Below, piece after piece: positions 11,743-24,010 of a stretch of 64,000 bases of DNA. The number at the start of each line of letters is the position of its first letter. Positions within the stretch are counted from its first letter, which is position 1. Origin of the DNA: Pseudeuparius sepicola (taxonomy: Eukaryota > Arthropoda > Insecta > Coleoptera > Anthribidae); NCBI GenBank assembly GCA_963920635.1, contig OY987298.1:65865949-65929948 (forward strand), read 5' to 3'. The position numbers were made by a program, and so were the translations under genes. The notes under the pieces were generated by a model. That model ran no database searches. It was given only the letters and a program-made list of their open reading frames with translations, and was not told the origin of the DNA.

Positions 11743-13460
11743 TATTTAAATATTATTAAGCTCTTATTGAAGATTTTCATTTGCATCAATCCCAGTTTAA
11801 ATTTAATAAACCTATGTTCACATAGATATCTTACTCGCTCTGAAACTCATGCATATAGTACCCTCGCGCTCATACTCACGGCAGAATTTTTTTGTGTCTG
11901 GGGGAAGTTTGGCCCCTACAATTTGTCTGGCTGATCACATATAGTTTTGAAATAGTCCCCTAAGTAACATATATAAAAATCAAGCGTTAGAATCATTTTT
12001 TTGGGAGCTTTAAAGCGTCTGGCGGAAATTATGGCCGACGGGAAGTGTCTGGCAGTGCTGAATATTAGTTTTTAATAATATTCTTCAAAACATATATAAA
12101 AATCAGCCATTAGAATTTAAGTAAAGTGAGTCCTATTTTTACTTACCATTCTCACCTGCTACCTGTAAATTGGCCATCTACCCAACTTAGCGGATATGCA
12201 TGCGTTCAATGTACATAGGAACACTACTCTATTCCGCACATTTTGTCTTTTAGAAAATAAGTTAAGTCTGGGGGCCCTGGGATCTTACTCTAATACAATC
12301 TGCCCTTTGTCAATCTGTTCCTACAATTTCAACAATGTAGGGCAAACTTTATAAAATTAATTGTATAACTAAGCAAAAAATAAACAGACCAGTTAATACA
12401 CTCGAGAATCTAGGCTGCACTAGGAAAAATTACATAATTAGTTTTTTTCTGTAGTTTTAAATAAAATGTAAAAAGTTTCCGAAAATTGTTTTGAGTTAAA
12501 GATTATAATTCTCTACATCAAGTTAACTAGACCGATACAATAAATATGCAGGGTATTTCCAAAACATGTGGAACAAATTTAAGGAGATAATTCTTGGGTC
12601 AAAATAAGAAAAACAGTTTCTATAAGTATATGTCCAGAATCGCTTCATTTCTGAAATACAGGGTGTTAAAGTTGTCTATAGGTCACTTGGAATTTTACAT
12701 AAAAATAATAACACCCAATAGATGTTTTCCATTTTTATAATTGTTTTAAATAAAGTAATTAAAAATACAACTTATTTGTCCCTTTTTTTTTCAAGAAAAA
12801 ATAAATAAAATCCGAACTTTTGCATGTCTGTAGGTTGAACTTTACTTTTTTTTCTTGAAAACGACTTACAAAAAAATTAAGGGACAAAAAAGTCTTATTT
12901 TTAGTTGCTTTATTTACTTGAAAAAAAGAAAGGACAACAAAGTTGTATATTTAGTTGCTTTATTCAAAACAATTCTTAGTAGTAGTTTCATAGAGAAAGA
13001 AAAGAAGGATAGTTTTTCTTTCTTTAAAATAACGTAGCCAATTACCTTTAAAAAAACTTGCGCTAAGAACTTGTTTCACCTAATGTATCGGTTAAAATTA
13101 AAGGCACATTTTTTGCAACAACATTTAAACAATGTTTCGATTGCTTCAAAAGATCCCTTAATTTTAATTCGCTCTTGCACGTGCAAAGGGAGACAAGTCA
13201 AAAAAGTGCAATTTGAGATATCTTTAAAAAATGAGTCTTGGGCAATCAAAGATTTTTTGTGTAAAGGGTGCACCGAACTTCGATGAAAGGGTGTTACCTC
13301 GATTTAAACTCATTGGATGATTTATGGCCTTAGTGAGAACGGCGACAAGTCGTTTTTGAATGTGAATACAAAATTGATTTAAAATTTTGAATAATTTTTA
13401 AACTGGAATATCTTACAACTGTTTTTTTAGACTTGTCTCTCTTTGCACGCGCAAGAGCGA

Positions 13461-15416
13461 ATAATAGGAACACAATGAAACTTGGTACATTTACATAAGC
13501 GCCAATGGACTATCACCAGAAAATTTTAGATTTCCATGCCCACTAGATCTTCATGATGTTATAAACAACTTTTGATTTCCTTATGGGTGCTATATTGGCT
13601 TCTTATGACATTAGAGTAGAGAGAGCAAAAAATTAGGATTTCAACCAAGTGGGGTAGCCACCACATTTCTAATTTGAAATTCCCTGACTTTTCCCGTTTT
13701 TTTCTGATGAAATACAGGTTTCAGCTTTAAATTGACAAACTTTAGGAATCGATAAGAATAATGCCACTTTCTCATATAAACTTAATGTCTTTGGGGCTCC
13801 GTAAGAAGAATGAAATTTTAATATCTCTGAAACTAATAAAAAATAAGCTATTCAAACCAAATCTGGTACATTTATTACTGGCACAGGTTGACACAAAACG
13901 AGTTTGCACAAGGCTGGACTACTTTTTTTCTTAAATTATCATCACTAATTACCCATATCTCCTCCACTGGTTTTTTGATCAAGTAGATACCACCATTTTG
14001 TATAGCAAACCAGTAACAAGTGTACTGCATTTGGTTTCAATAGCTATTAGTTTTCAGTATTTTCAGTAATAATAAAAAAACATTTTTGTTTTCTTGCAAA
14101 CTTTAACACTCTATATCTTCCTTAGGGAGCCCCCAAAGCATTAAGTTTATATGAGAAGGTGGCATTATTGTTTCTCAGAGGTTGTCATTTTAAAACAGAA
14201 ACACCCTGTATAATATAATCACATTTCCCATTATGTTTGAAGTAAAATCATAGGTCTTCCAAAACAAGCTCCTGAATCGTCCTATCACGAAACATCAAAT
14301 TTAATTAATGTTAAGTGATTTAGAACTTTACTTTCATTGTTATGGCGGGATTTCCTAATAATGAAAGACTAGACAATGTGTAACTTCGAAATTATTGAAA
14401 CTCTGTAGCTGCAGCGAGAAATTGTCAAAAATTCATTTTATTGCGAAATTTCTATTTTTTTTAAATCTTATGAACATACCTGACAACGATAAATTGAATT
14501 CAATCTCTGTGACATTTTAAGATCCATGTGAATTTGTGCCAGCATCTACATGAATCTCATTGATAGTTCCTCTTCTAGTAGGATGTATTACATTATTTGA
14601 TAAGATACACAGAGGCGTCTGCATTGGAAAATTCCTAATTGGCTTGATATGCATGATAATATTCTTGATAATTTCTCGCTGCAGCTACAGAGCTTCGGTA
14701 AATTCCAATGTACGTACATATTGCATATGCCTAATCAGTCATTGTTAGAATATCCCATTCAAACAATGAACGTAAACTATAGTTGTAGCGAAGACTTTGA
14801 AAGTTCATTGGACATTTGCCAAACTCCCTAGATTGTCTGGAGTGATAGGAAAAACCAGTGACGTATTGTGTAGGATGAATTGTCAGATGTTTGCAAAAAG
14901 TCGGAAACTGAAACCATCTATTTTTGTATATTTTCTGTTTAGACACCCAGGCAAACAACTTTGGAAGAATAGCAGCAATACATTTCTGCATTTTGTGGCG
15001 TAAACAAAAAAATTGTGTCAAAAAATGAAACACTGCCATGACACCCCTGACTTGTCAGTTGGTGTGAACTAAATTAACATGTGTCAATTCTGCAGTCTCG
15101 CTATTTGGCAGAACTACTTTAATCACTGACATTAATTAAGTTTGACGTTTCGTGATCGGACGACTCTGGAGCTTGTTTTCGGCATAGCCACCTATGATTT
15201 AGTTAAGGCAGTTTACCACTTATAGTTGAAATCGTAACTTTTTGCTCTATCTAATGGCATAGAAAGCCAATATGGCTCTGATAAGAAAATCAAAAGATGA
15301 TTATAAAATCATGTCCACTAGATAGGGGGCATGGAAATTTTCTGAATCTTCCTGGTGATAGCCCATGTCGCCTTCTGTAAACGTACCAAGTTTCAACGTG
15401 TTCCTATATTTATTGT
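13461..15416. repeat. Two-kilobase interrupted palindrome
   Basis: The stretch 13461-13640 pairs with 15235-15416 (shared GAAACTTGGTAC block), and 14236-14330 pairs with 15115-15205 (ACAAGCTC and CACGAAAC blocks). The left arm is interrupted by the MITE at 13713-14210, which therefore inserted after the palindrome formed. Confidence 0.75.
13713..14210. mobile_element. 498-bp Tc1/mariner-type MITE
   Basis: TACAGGTTTCAGCTTTAAA at 13713 is mirrored by the end at 14210 (TTTAAAACAGAAACACCCTGTA region). The arms share AATAATGCCA and CATATAAACTTAATG blocks. A degenerate internal motif lies 95 bp from the right end. A CAAATCTGGTACA module is at about 13857. It sits in one arm of the larger palindrome. 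Confidence 0.75.
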
Positions 15417-15639
15417 AGAGTATATTAATTGAAAAAAAGAAAACATCTACTTTCAGTTTTTTCAAGATATTTCAGGAACAACTTGGACTATCTTCGATTT
15501 CTTTGAATAGTCTTAGAGAGCCTCGAAATGTGCAACTTTTTTCTAATTTAATCCACTTAATATCTCCAAATTTAAATTTAAATTTAGATGTTACCATCGG
15601 TGTACAGGCTAAAAGTAAATACCCTGTATATTGCCCGTA

Positions 15640-18540
15640 GGTCATTCTGAGTAAATTGAAAAATTAAAATTAAAAGAATTAAGCTGCAAATTTATATCAA
15701 GTAACTGCATTTCATGGAAGGGTTGGGCTTCAGATCGAAAAGTATTTTGCACTTCATTTAAAACTTACAACTGATGTTTTTTTTCTTCTAAATAAGGTGA
15801 CATAGTGATTGGACTCTGAAATCTAATATTAAATTGGAGACGAGTATATCACAAAACTGATAGGTTTTCCAAATCAGGTACAATTTTTATAATTATACAC
15901 ATTTAAATTGTGTACATTTATGAAATTATAATAAATAATGAAAAATTTACAATAAGTATTATATGACTATGAGTGATTAAGTAACCTTTAATGAAACTTT
16001 CAGTAGGTACCTATTATATGAGAATAAAAAATAAATATACAAAAAAGCAATTAAACAACCCAACTCCTAAAATATACTGTATATGTCCCTAAAGCCACAG
16101 TTTCATGGATTGACTATTTTTAACCCTATATTGGCAGTTTGAATGGTGGCTACTTTATTCCTAGTTTAAATTTTTTTATACTGTATGAGTGAAATTGCAT
16201 TACACTTTTTGAAGGCGCTGGTAGAATCATCAGTCACCGTGACATGCTTTTTTGAGAGATATGTTTTTAGTTTTAAATCGCGATTTTTTCTTTTATATTT
16301 TGTTTGGTTAATAGCTTTTCGTTTTAATATTTACGAGATCAAAAATTGACTTGGTGCAAATGCGAAGAGACTTTTATATCCAGATTGTGAAATTACATTC
16401 CATAGGTGAGTAAATAGGTATAATTTTTTGCCAAATAATATTGTGTTTTCATTGATATTTTCTGATTTCTTGCTGATTTTTAGGTTTTCAAGAGAAGAAA
16501 CTAAATTTAGAAAGTGCTTTAGTACTCTAGGTGTCAGCAACAATAATTTTCTCTAGAAAGATATGAAAGAACGCGAAAAGTGGCGCTCTACCATCTAGAA
16601 ACCTAACCGAAGAAGCAGTGGAGTCAAAATTGGTAAGACCACAAAAGAAATTCATTCCGGTTCAAGAAGAACCTCATGGAGATGAGGAAAATGCAGACAT
16701 TGTATTTCTCGATACGATGAAGAGAACCGCATTTCTGGAGCAAATAGAATTAACCGAAGAAATGCAAACAGCAGCAGCAAGTAAACCTGTTACCTGTTGT
16801 TGTAAGTTGATAATTGTGTATTGCTATAAATTTGCATACTTTAGCAATGAAACGGACAAATTCTGGACGCAGTAGTGTTATTAAACAAATCAAATTTAAG
16901 CAATATCAATTAGTAGATATTTGTGAAACGCAAATATCCCAAGAATGTATTATTAACATGCGATAATTTTTGGTCTCGTGGTATTACCAGTAAATTCTCC
17001 TGCAAAATTCCGGGCAATAATAATTCCCGGCCTGGGCTGCCGTCAACGTCGCCGCAGCAACTCGAGCGTGCGTACGGCACACGTGGTCGCTTGCGTTATT
17101 ATTACGTTGATTGTCGTTGATAATTATCATCACACCGACAGCAAAATTTTGAAGCTTATCAAAAAAAGAGGCGTAATTAGAAATCACTTCACTTGCATTT
17201 TTGAAGCAATGATTAATGTGGTAGAAGTTAACAAGTTTGCTTTTGCTTGTATTTTTTAAATAAAAAAAAAGAAAAAGTTCTAAGGAATAAAACTAGCTGC
17301 CTAAAAATTCAGAAATAGGTATAGACATGTTCCTGAAAAATAGGTTATTTTTATTAAAAGTATTCAAAGAAACAATTATCCCAAGTAATATTGTATGAAA
17401 ATGTTAGGTAATTAAAAATATTTTCATGTTTTTTTATAAGTAATCTTTTATAATGTAGCTATGGTATAAGGTATAATGTTCAATAATAATTATATTAGTT
17501 ATCTTTATGATGATTAAAATATGTTGTTTTGATTAAGTACTATAATTTCTCAACCTAGTTAACTGCTTCGTTTCCCAAATGCATTAATTTAAAATTAAAA
17601 CCAATAAAAATCTTGGACCTTTGTTGTACTTTGAATTAATTTCCATTTTACACAGAACGACAACCAAGACATTATTACATTATTTATGGACCCTACCCGT
17701 ATAAATTATTTCAAATTTCCTGCCTCATTTAGGGTTAAAAATGGCCGCCGAATTATTCCCCCTGTCGGACGTCTCTTTTGCGTGGTATAGGTTGCTATAG
17801 GTATATGCATTGGATGCAGCCAAACTAAAGACTACTTTTCTTGGATGACTCCATACTACTTTTCTTGAGTAACTCCAATCTGAATATTGATGCATAACCC
17901 AAGCAACAAGCTCACCTTATCATTTAATAATTTGGCGAATAAAAATAGATTCTGCTTGTAATGTTGCATACAATAAATGAAACTATTTAAACCTTTTGAC
18001 ATGAGCCATTTTTTTACTGTCGCACTTTTTGCACTGTGAGCATTGTTTAGTATTCCACAATCCCAGTGTGGTTGAAATGGTTTGTAACTAAAAATATGTT
18101 TATAAACACAATCATCACTGTATGAAAAAACATATGCAGATTTATCTCTTTGATAGTTGACATTGATGTTCGCATGATTATGTCTTCTTTTGGTAACCAG
18201 CGATCTCTCGACAAAATAACGGCACTGCACTAACTGCAACCGGTTCAGGCATATCGTACGCAGCATATTATTCTCATTCTCACTCTCGTGAAAAATCTCA
18301 ACACATAATTTCATTGTAACATAACTCGATATCAAACCAACCAATGAGGTTTCTATTTGAATCCAATGACTCCAAGTCGTTTGGCACAAATCAATTTGTG
18401 AAAAGCTGCCTTTACTGTAAACCACATTTTTGAGCTGCCAAAAAAATTAATATTTCAAATTTTGAATGGATGACAAATAGCTGACTTTAAATATTGGAAA
18501 TATCGATCAAAAGTCTGACAAGGGAAATAGGGGTGTTTTA
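15640..18540. other. Largely featureless apart from the possible exon at 16570
   Basis: The minus frame at 17856-18425 (189 codons) has no motif I recognise. A GC-rich patch lies at 17030-17110. No terminal repeats seen. Confidence 0.5.
16570..16801 (+). CDS. Possible exon, unidentified protein
   Basis: An open stretch of about 77 codons ending at a consensus donor GTAAGT (16802). It encodes a charged, non-repetitive peptide (VRPQKKFIPVQEEPHGDEE, then IVFLDTMKRTAFLEQ and IELTEEMQTAAASKP). The composition looks more like real protein than the surrounding AT-rich noise. A plausible acceptor (CTCTACCATCTAG) precedes it, and an in-frame stop lies just upstream. I do not recognise the family; a loose likeness to the BESS region of MADF-BESS proteins is only a guess. 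No partner exon was found. Could equally be a relic. Confidence 0.25.
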
Positions 18541-18542
18541 TA

Positions 18543-18660
18543 TACAGGGTGGCCCATCGAAAACAGTCGACCCTTAACAATTCCAGATGTTCATTTTTCG
18601 AAAAAACGCTCGGACCTGTCGATTTTGTTCGGGAGGGGGACACATTCTGAAGTTTATTGC
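18543..18660. mobile_element. Orphan Tc1/mariner-type end (TACAGGGTGGCCC)
   Basis: TACAGGGTGGCCCATCG begins at 18543 after TATA. No inverted partner was found within a few kilobases. Confidence 0.4.
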
Positions 18661-19188
18661 ATTGCTACATAACCAGCCCCTTGCCCCCCAAAAATACCCC
18701 TTTGGTTTTTTTAAATGGCACCATACCACATGTGATACATGGTTGGAAAGGTTCCTTCATTGGTTATACGGCGGTAAAAAAAATCGGATAAAATAAAATA
18801 TTAAGCTCAAATTTGGGAGTTTTCGATACACACAATCCTGTAATTTGTTAAACTAAAAAAATTAAATACTATGCACACTATGTACGCCTATCAATTTAAA
18901 AACTGCAAATTTCTTGTTAGGTTAAGCAATTATGAAATTGTGTTTAGCAAAAATTCATACCAAATTTGAGTTTTCAAAAACCATACAACAATAATTTTGA
19001 GATGCCAAGCCTAAAATAACCAAAAATTCCAATGAATATCACAATAATTATGAATAATAAACGCTTAATCTCAAACACTTTAAACTTTAAACCATAAGTG
19101 TATGCACAAAGAAGTTGGGGGGGGGGGATTAAGTACAACACTCCCCTTTGTTCCATTTGTTCTTCGAATCTTTTGACTAAGATTACTA

Positions 19189-20668
19189 CACAGGGTGATT
19201 CAGTTGTGATGTAAAAAATTTTAACCACAGGTGGAAAAAACCTAATATGAATCCAAAATTTAAAAAAATCTACTCAACAACAAAAATATTTTTAGAAGTG
19301 CATTAGAACCCCTTATTTACGGCGCTTTATACATCAGCTGGCAAACTCGCACGACAAAGCTGCACAGTTGCCAGTTGCACGACATTAGTAAATTCACTTA
19401 TTTTTTACTTTTTCCCCTAGAAATCTAAAAATAAAAATATGATACACTTCGATATTTTTTCTGGAGTTTTTAATTTTTGGGGGATGCTATAAATATAGCA
19501 TGGTCTAACTTGATTGATTGGTTTATTATTAGTAAACGATCTCACCCTGACTTCCCTTACTCTCGAGCAACTTCTCCATCAATGTGGTTGCTGTAGGGTA
19601 GCCGAATCCGAGCTGCGCCCCTTGCCTCTGCCAACAGCAGAATAACAGAAGCCAACAGGATGCCTGCCTATAAATAATACAGCCATGTGATAACGGGGTG
19701 ACCGTAGAGTCGCCTACAACGAGATATCGATGCAAAATTGCGGAAGTGCCGAGACGGAATCGTCTTCGAAATGGACACAAACCGTTCCACCACATGCACC
19801 GTTCTACTATCACCCCACAGAAAATCACCACAAGCCAACTTTTTTCTTACAATCCTCCATCTTCCTGTGCCGTGCTGCTGCTGACCAATCGGCGTGCCGA
19901 ATCAAGAGTTAGAGTTAGACCACCAGCATCACATTACAGCGCATGCTTTCTGCTGCCTAAGCATTTTTTCCCCGCAACTTTGCCATTTTTTCAAAATAGT
20001 ATCTAGTTAACCCTGCCTATTCTAATTTTTTCCTAGCTTCGTCACTTTTTCAAAATATCTGCAAGTAACAAAGTGTTGCTGCTGCTTCTGTTATCACTAC
20101 ACCAAATGCGTGATGCACTAGGCACTGGCGTTAGTAAGCATGGTGTGGCAGCATCATAACACTCAAGATTTATTTGTTTCTGACATAAAAACTAAGAAAA
20201 AACCGAAAATGTACAAACGGATCGTTGTGTAAACGTTGATACCATTTTGTATTGTGGTTTACTATTAACAATATTAATTAGTGTAATTTAAAAATTGCGA
20301 GAAATATGTGTGCAGAAATTCCAGGAATGTCTTCAAGAAAATGCTGCAGTTTGTGATGCGAGTACAATAACACAACACTTGTCAATACAATACAATAACA
20401 CAATGCCTGTCATTTGTAGACTCAAGACTGACAGCATGCATAAAATTCAGATGAGAGATTAGGTAGTATTATTTTTTCTTCAAAACCTTCAACCGATTAA
20501 CATTGTACAATGAAATGTAACAACAGTGATCATCTTCCAACCATGAGCGTTGAGGTTGATTTGCCTCACGTTATAAACGTCGCCATTTTTTTCTCGTATT
20601 TTCCTTTTTAGTTGACCTTTCTTTCCCTGTGGTTAAATTTTTTTACATCATGACTGAATCACCCTGTA
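19189..20668. mobile_element. 1.5-kb Tc1/mariner-type TIR element
   Basis: CAGGGTGATTCAGTTGTGAT at 19191 is mirrored at the right end (TCATGACTGAATCACCCTGTA). The match continues about 45 bp through TTTAACCACAG, then more loosely for about 150 bp. The interior (19540-20160) is richer in GC than its surroundings and has two overlapping frames of about 100 codons on opposite strands. Neither is recognisable. It may be a captured fragment or plain filler. Confidence 0.75.
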
Positions 20669-20669
20669 T

Positions 20670-21620
20670 AAGACATTTGTGTCAAATGCCAACTATAAAT
20701 AACTAAAAAAAAAACAGTTATTAATATTAATAAAATTTGTATTCCCAAATTCAACTTTAACAGCCTGTATTTTGAAGTAGAGGCGTCCAAATGGAAAATG
20801 GAGTAAGGAAAGTTCTATTATTTTAGCCCAATGAATTTTTGCTTAGTTTTCATTCAGGATGAGAGTTTTTGGGTTGTTGTCAATCGTTTTTTGACATAAG
20901 GAAAAATAAGTTTAAAAAATATTTTTCATCAAAACTTGCAGCGATTTAAGTATTTTTTAAGTGACACCAAGAACTGCAAAATGCAAAAGTTTCTTTACTC
21001 CATCACATGCTCTCACAAAATGAAATGGTAAAAACAATCATATTATTACCGCCTATAATAGAGTAGTATTAATCACAATAATAGGCAGTTGGAAATTTTA
21101 ATTGTAACATGTAAAAAGGTTACTTAATCATTGTAAAATATTAATAATTTATCAACTTTATTTTTTACATATAATTTTCAAAATACAGAATCTCAATAAT
21201 TTACACTATTTTACAAATTATTGTGTATTCATGACACATGACACATGTGTAAATTTTTCTATGACAGTGACTACTAATTATATTGTTTTTTTTTATATCC
21301 AGTATGCTCAAACTTTTGCCCCCAACTTTTCACTGCATACTGCATACATGTAGGAGACTTAAAAATTACTTTCAGTTAACTGTCAAAATCAGAAAATATT
21401 TTAAGGCTGTTTAAATTTACAACATGAATGGAAACAATATGGAGTGAAATACTAAGACAATTTAACGAATTTTAGAAATAAATGTTATCATCAGAACTAA
21501 CAGACATTACAAGTCAATTTTAAAAAAGTATTTTTTATTGATATTTATAGCAGTTTTAATCTAGTGATTGCAAAAAGTAAGGGCCGATATATTGGTATCG
21601 GTCAATCCGTAGTAGTCTAA
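20670..21620. other. No feature seen
   Basis: AT-rich intergenic or intronic sequence without long frames or clear repeats. Confidence 0.5.
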
Positions 21621-21622
21621 GA

Positions 21623-23027
21623 GCCCGTGAATGCCAGACCTTCCTTATTTTATAAAAGCTGAAAGTTTCTCAGCGCATGCTTCCAACACAGGTAGGAACG
21701 ATGGGCTACTATAAAGTTTTGGACATCGTGGCTTGGGCAGGTAACAAATAAATAAAAACAAATAAAAATAAATTAGTAAATAATGTTTCAGAATTTCATG
21801 AAAATTTGACTGTTTATTCATATACAGGGTGATTCAATGTTATTCTGGGACACTTCGATAGGTGATAAAAAAACCAAAAAATATCCCACTTTCTTGTATA
21901 AACTATATCTTTTTAAGACCTTATAAAAAAGTTACAGGGTGTTGAAGTTGGGGTTAGCATATTAGGGTAATTAGTACAATTGTTTTTATAATAAAAAATG
22001 AATCACCTTGTATAGCCTTGTATTCAATTTCTTATATAAATTTTAATTTTAAACAAAAACGTTCCTTTAGTATTCTTTAATGTGTCATGGTTTTGATTTT
22101 TTTCGTATTATACCAGAGACAATGTGCAGAGAGACTGTTGAATCCCATAATCCCATGGTAAACGATGGGCCAAAGTTTAACTGTGGTATCAGTCGTGGCA
22201 ACTGTTAAGAACTAACACTGTTTTGGGATTTTGGCGGCACATTTGAATCTTTTATTTTATTATTCCAGCTATTCCAACAAACAGTTTTGAACTGATTCAG
22301 ACAGTTTAATCCACCCAAAACAAAATCCACCCAAAAAAGTATAGGAAAACTAAGACAGATTAGTATAATAATAGAAGAAGATGGTAATCTAACGTATGTG
22401 TGTTCTCTCTTCCGATGTGCTATGGGAGGCGCATTAGAACCGAAAATGTTGGTCCCCGTTTTCCCTGTGTTTTAAACAGTCTCCCTCTAGGTCGTCCTTG
22501 ATATGTACTGAGTAAACAGATGATACGCAGTAAAGGGTCGCAAAAGACCTAACTCACTATCTCACTCTCATCTACTCGGATGTAAATTGCCTCACGCTCG
22601 CACCTACAGCTACCCTATAATATGTTTGTCTGGCCAGGGGTTAGAACTGTCGAAACTGTCTGGCTACTGAGGAAACATCTTCTAATAGTTACCCAAGTAA
22701 CTTGTATAAAATTCAGCTTTTATACTATAATGTAAGTACAGTTACAATTTATTAAAGCTCAAGGTTGCCTGGCAAGGGATTACCACGGTATTAAGTGTCT
22801 GGCAATGGATGATGTGATTTCTAATTTTATTCCGAAGAAAATATAAGTAAATTATGCTTTATTATTTGATAAATTTAAGTTGGTATTTTATACACCTTTG
22901 CTACCTGTTACCTGCCAAAGCCACGATGACCCAAACTCCATAGTAGATCATCGTTCCTACCCTACCCTGAGAAGCTTTTAGCTTTTATAAAGTAAGGAAG
23001 GTCTGGTATTCACGGGCACTTGCTCTA
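21623..23027. mobile_element. 1.4-kb TIR element related to the 6632-12286 family
   Basis: GCCCGTGAAT(G/A)CCAGACC and the TTCCTTA(T/C)TTTATAAAAGC that follows are present at 21623 and inverted at 23027. Pairing continues for about 110 bp, including GGTAGGAACGAT and CACGATG words. GTCTGGC words inside and the CCAGAC in the TIR recall the ends of the 6632-12286 element. No duplication of the target is obvious and there is no transposase. A short MITE (21823-22013) is inserted near the left end. Confidence 0.72.
21823..22013. mobile_element. 191-bp Tc1/mariner-type MITE, family D
   Basis: TACAGGGTGATTCAATG at the left and AAATGAATCACCTTGTA at the right. A second TACAGGGTGTTGAAG lies exactly 110 bp inside the left end (21933). 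The right arm is almost entirely deleted. Confidence 0.72.
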
Positions 23028-23743
23028 TAGGCAAAATTTTAAATATAAAGATCAAAAGGTGCCTCACTTGGCATATAATAACTAGTAAGAACCTTGTTGA
23101 TGCAGAAAATGTACAATTTACATTGTACCCTATTTTCTATATAAAACTAACATCCAACATCAAAATCAATGTCTTGTGTAGTTCTCATTACTGCTGGTGA
23201 ACTATAGGAAGTTTTCATAAGAATTGATCAATGATTACTTTGAAATTTGCATTTAAATTTAAGTTGTAATGACAGGAAATTAAAGGTTTGTGTCCTTGTT
23301 TCTTGGTTTAACAACTCATATAATAATAATTATTCGTATTTGCTATGGCACAAGATAAAATGATTTTCAGCTTTAAAGTATGCCTTCTTTGATCCTACTG
23401 CATTTTTTCATGAAGCACACTGATGTGATATTTTTTAACATTAAAAACAAATTGTTCAACTAAAGTTCGGCATTTTATAATATTAATTAGTACTTCTCAA
23501 AATTTGATTAGACACTCTAGTAAACTAATTATTGATTGGATACAAATGATTTTGCCAATTGGGCCTACATAAAATTATTGCGATGCACTTTGGAGAAAAA
23601 CACACCTCTCATCCAATTCATTCAAATCCCACTTGAATCCTGCTTTTAGTCCGTATCACTAAATTACGCTAGACCTACATTAGATCATCATCACTCTATT
23701 CGAAGTCCGAACAAGGTAGATTAGTATGTCTCACTTTATAATT

Positions 23744-23749
23744 TTTATT
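23744..23749 (-). promoter_or_regulatory. AATAAA polyadenylation signal overlapping the RCHY1 stop codon
   Basis: On the minus strand the exon ends CAGCAATAAAAATT. TAA is the stop, and the AATAAA hexamer starts two bases before it. Confidence 0.5.
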
Positions 23750-24007
23750 GCTGCCTTTGAACTGCTACTCCATTACCATGGAGGTTGAACTCAGCTTCCT
23801 CCACTGACGTGATGCTGCCATTACTCTGATTATTTGATTCTTGTATATTAAGTTGGGCCAAATGAAGATACTGAGCTGTGACTACTGATTGAATATCCTC
23901 ATGGCCGGACGACGGAGTACCTAAGTTAAAGAGGGGACTATTATTAATATTGCTGGCTTCGCTGGAACTTCCTAGGACTAGCTGATTACACAGTGGCATG
24001 AAAAAAC
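23745..24007 (-). CDS. RCHY1: RCHY1 (Pirh2-like E3 ligase) terminal exon
   Basis: This is the last coding exon of the minus-strand RING/CHY zinc-finger ligase gene. A good acceptor (pyrimidine-rich, ending TTGTACAG) sits at 24008-24010. The exon starts with the two bases GT, which complete a Gly codon with the single G left by the exon at 37643-37730. It then encodes about 87 residues, starting FFMPLCNQLVLGSSSEASN, and ends in TAA at 23745-23747. The tail is rich in Ser, Asn and Gln and has no obvious domain; I treat it as a C-terminal extension after the zinc ribbon. The stop codon overlaps an AATAAA polyadenylation signal, so the 3' UTR may be very short. Assignment to RCHY1 rests on splice phase, order and strand rather than on a domain, so it is less certain than the two upstream exons. 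Confidence 0.66.
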
Positions 24008-24010
24008 CTG

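Larger units (their letters stand above)
6632..12286. mobile_element. 5.7-kb long-inverted-repeat (foldback) element, host of nested insertions
   Basis: The ends are inverted copies: AAGATCCCAGGGCCCCCAGA near 6632 and its complement ending at 12286. The following 110 bp match almost base for base. After removal of the insertion at 6744-9692, the left arm (6632-6743 plus 9693 to about 10800) folds onto the right arm (about 11010-12286), giving arms of roughly 1.2 kb around a 200-bp loop. The subterminal sequence carries repeated GTCTGGC/GCCAGAC words, also seen in the element at 21623-23027, so both may belong to one family. I see no clear target-site duplication and no transposase belonging to these ends. 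Superfamily unknown. Confidence 0.8.
12547..15628. mobile_element. Composite of nested Tc1/mariner-type foldbacks
   Basis: The left end ATGCAGGGTATTTCC (12547) with an internal TACAGGGTGTTAAAG exactly 110 bp further in (12657) is faced by an end AAATACCCTGTAT at 15628. Only about 14 bp at these two ends match, so they may belong to different copies. Inside lie a 2-kb palindrome (13461-15416), an inserted MITE (13713-14210) and a central hairpin (about 14380-14710) with CTGCAGCGAGAAATT arms. Small frames here are not recognisable as proteins. Confidence 0.6.

Noticed and set aside
6632..12286. Assembly artefact (false inverted duplication)
   Set aside because: The arms differ by many substitutions and indels, and one arm has a 2.95-kb insertion with its own target duplication, so this is real biology.
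17856..18425. 189-codon minus-strand frame
   Set aside because: No recognisable motif, no splice signals that make sense, and composition like the AT-rich background. Not called as a gene.
19117..19128. Poly-G run as a regulatory quadruplex
   Set aside because: A single short homopolymer with no further G-tracts; no support for function.
19529..20006. Two overlapping frames of about 100 codons in the 19189-20668 element
   Set aside because: Searched by eye for DDE or DDE4-type motifs; none convincing.
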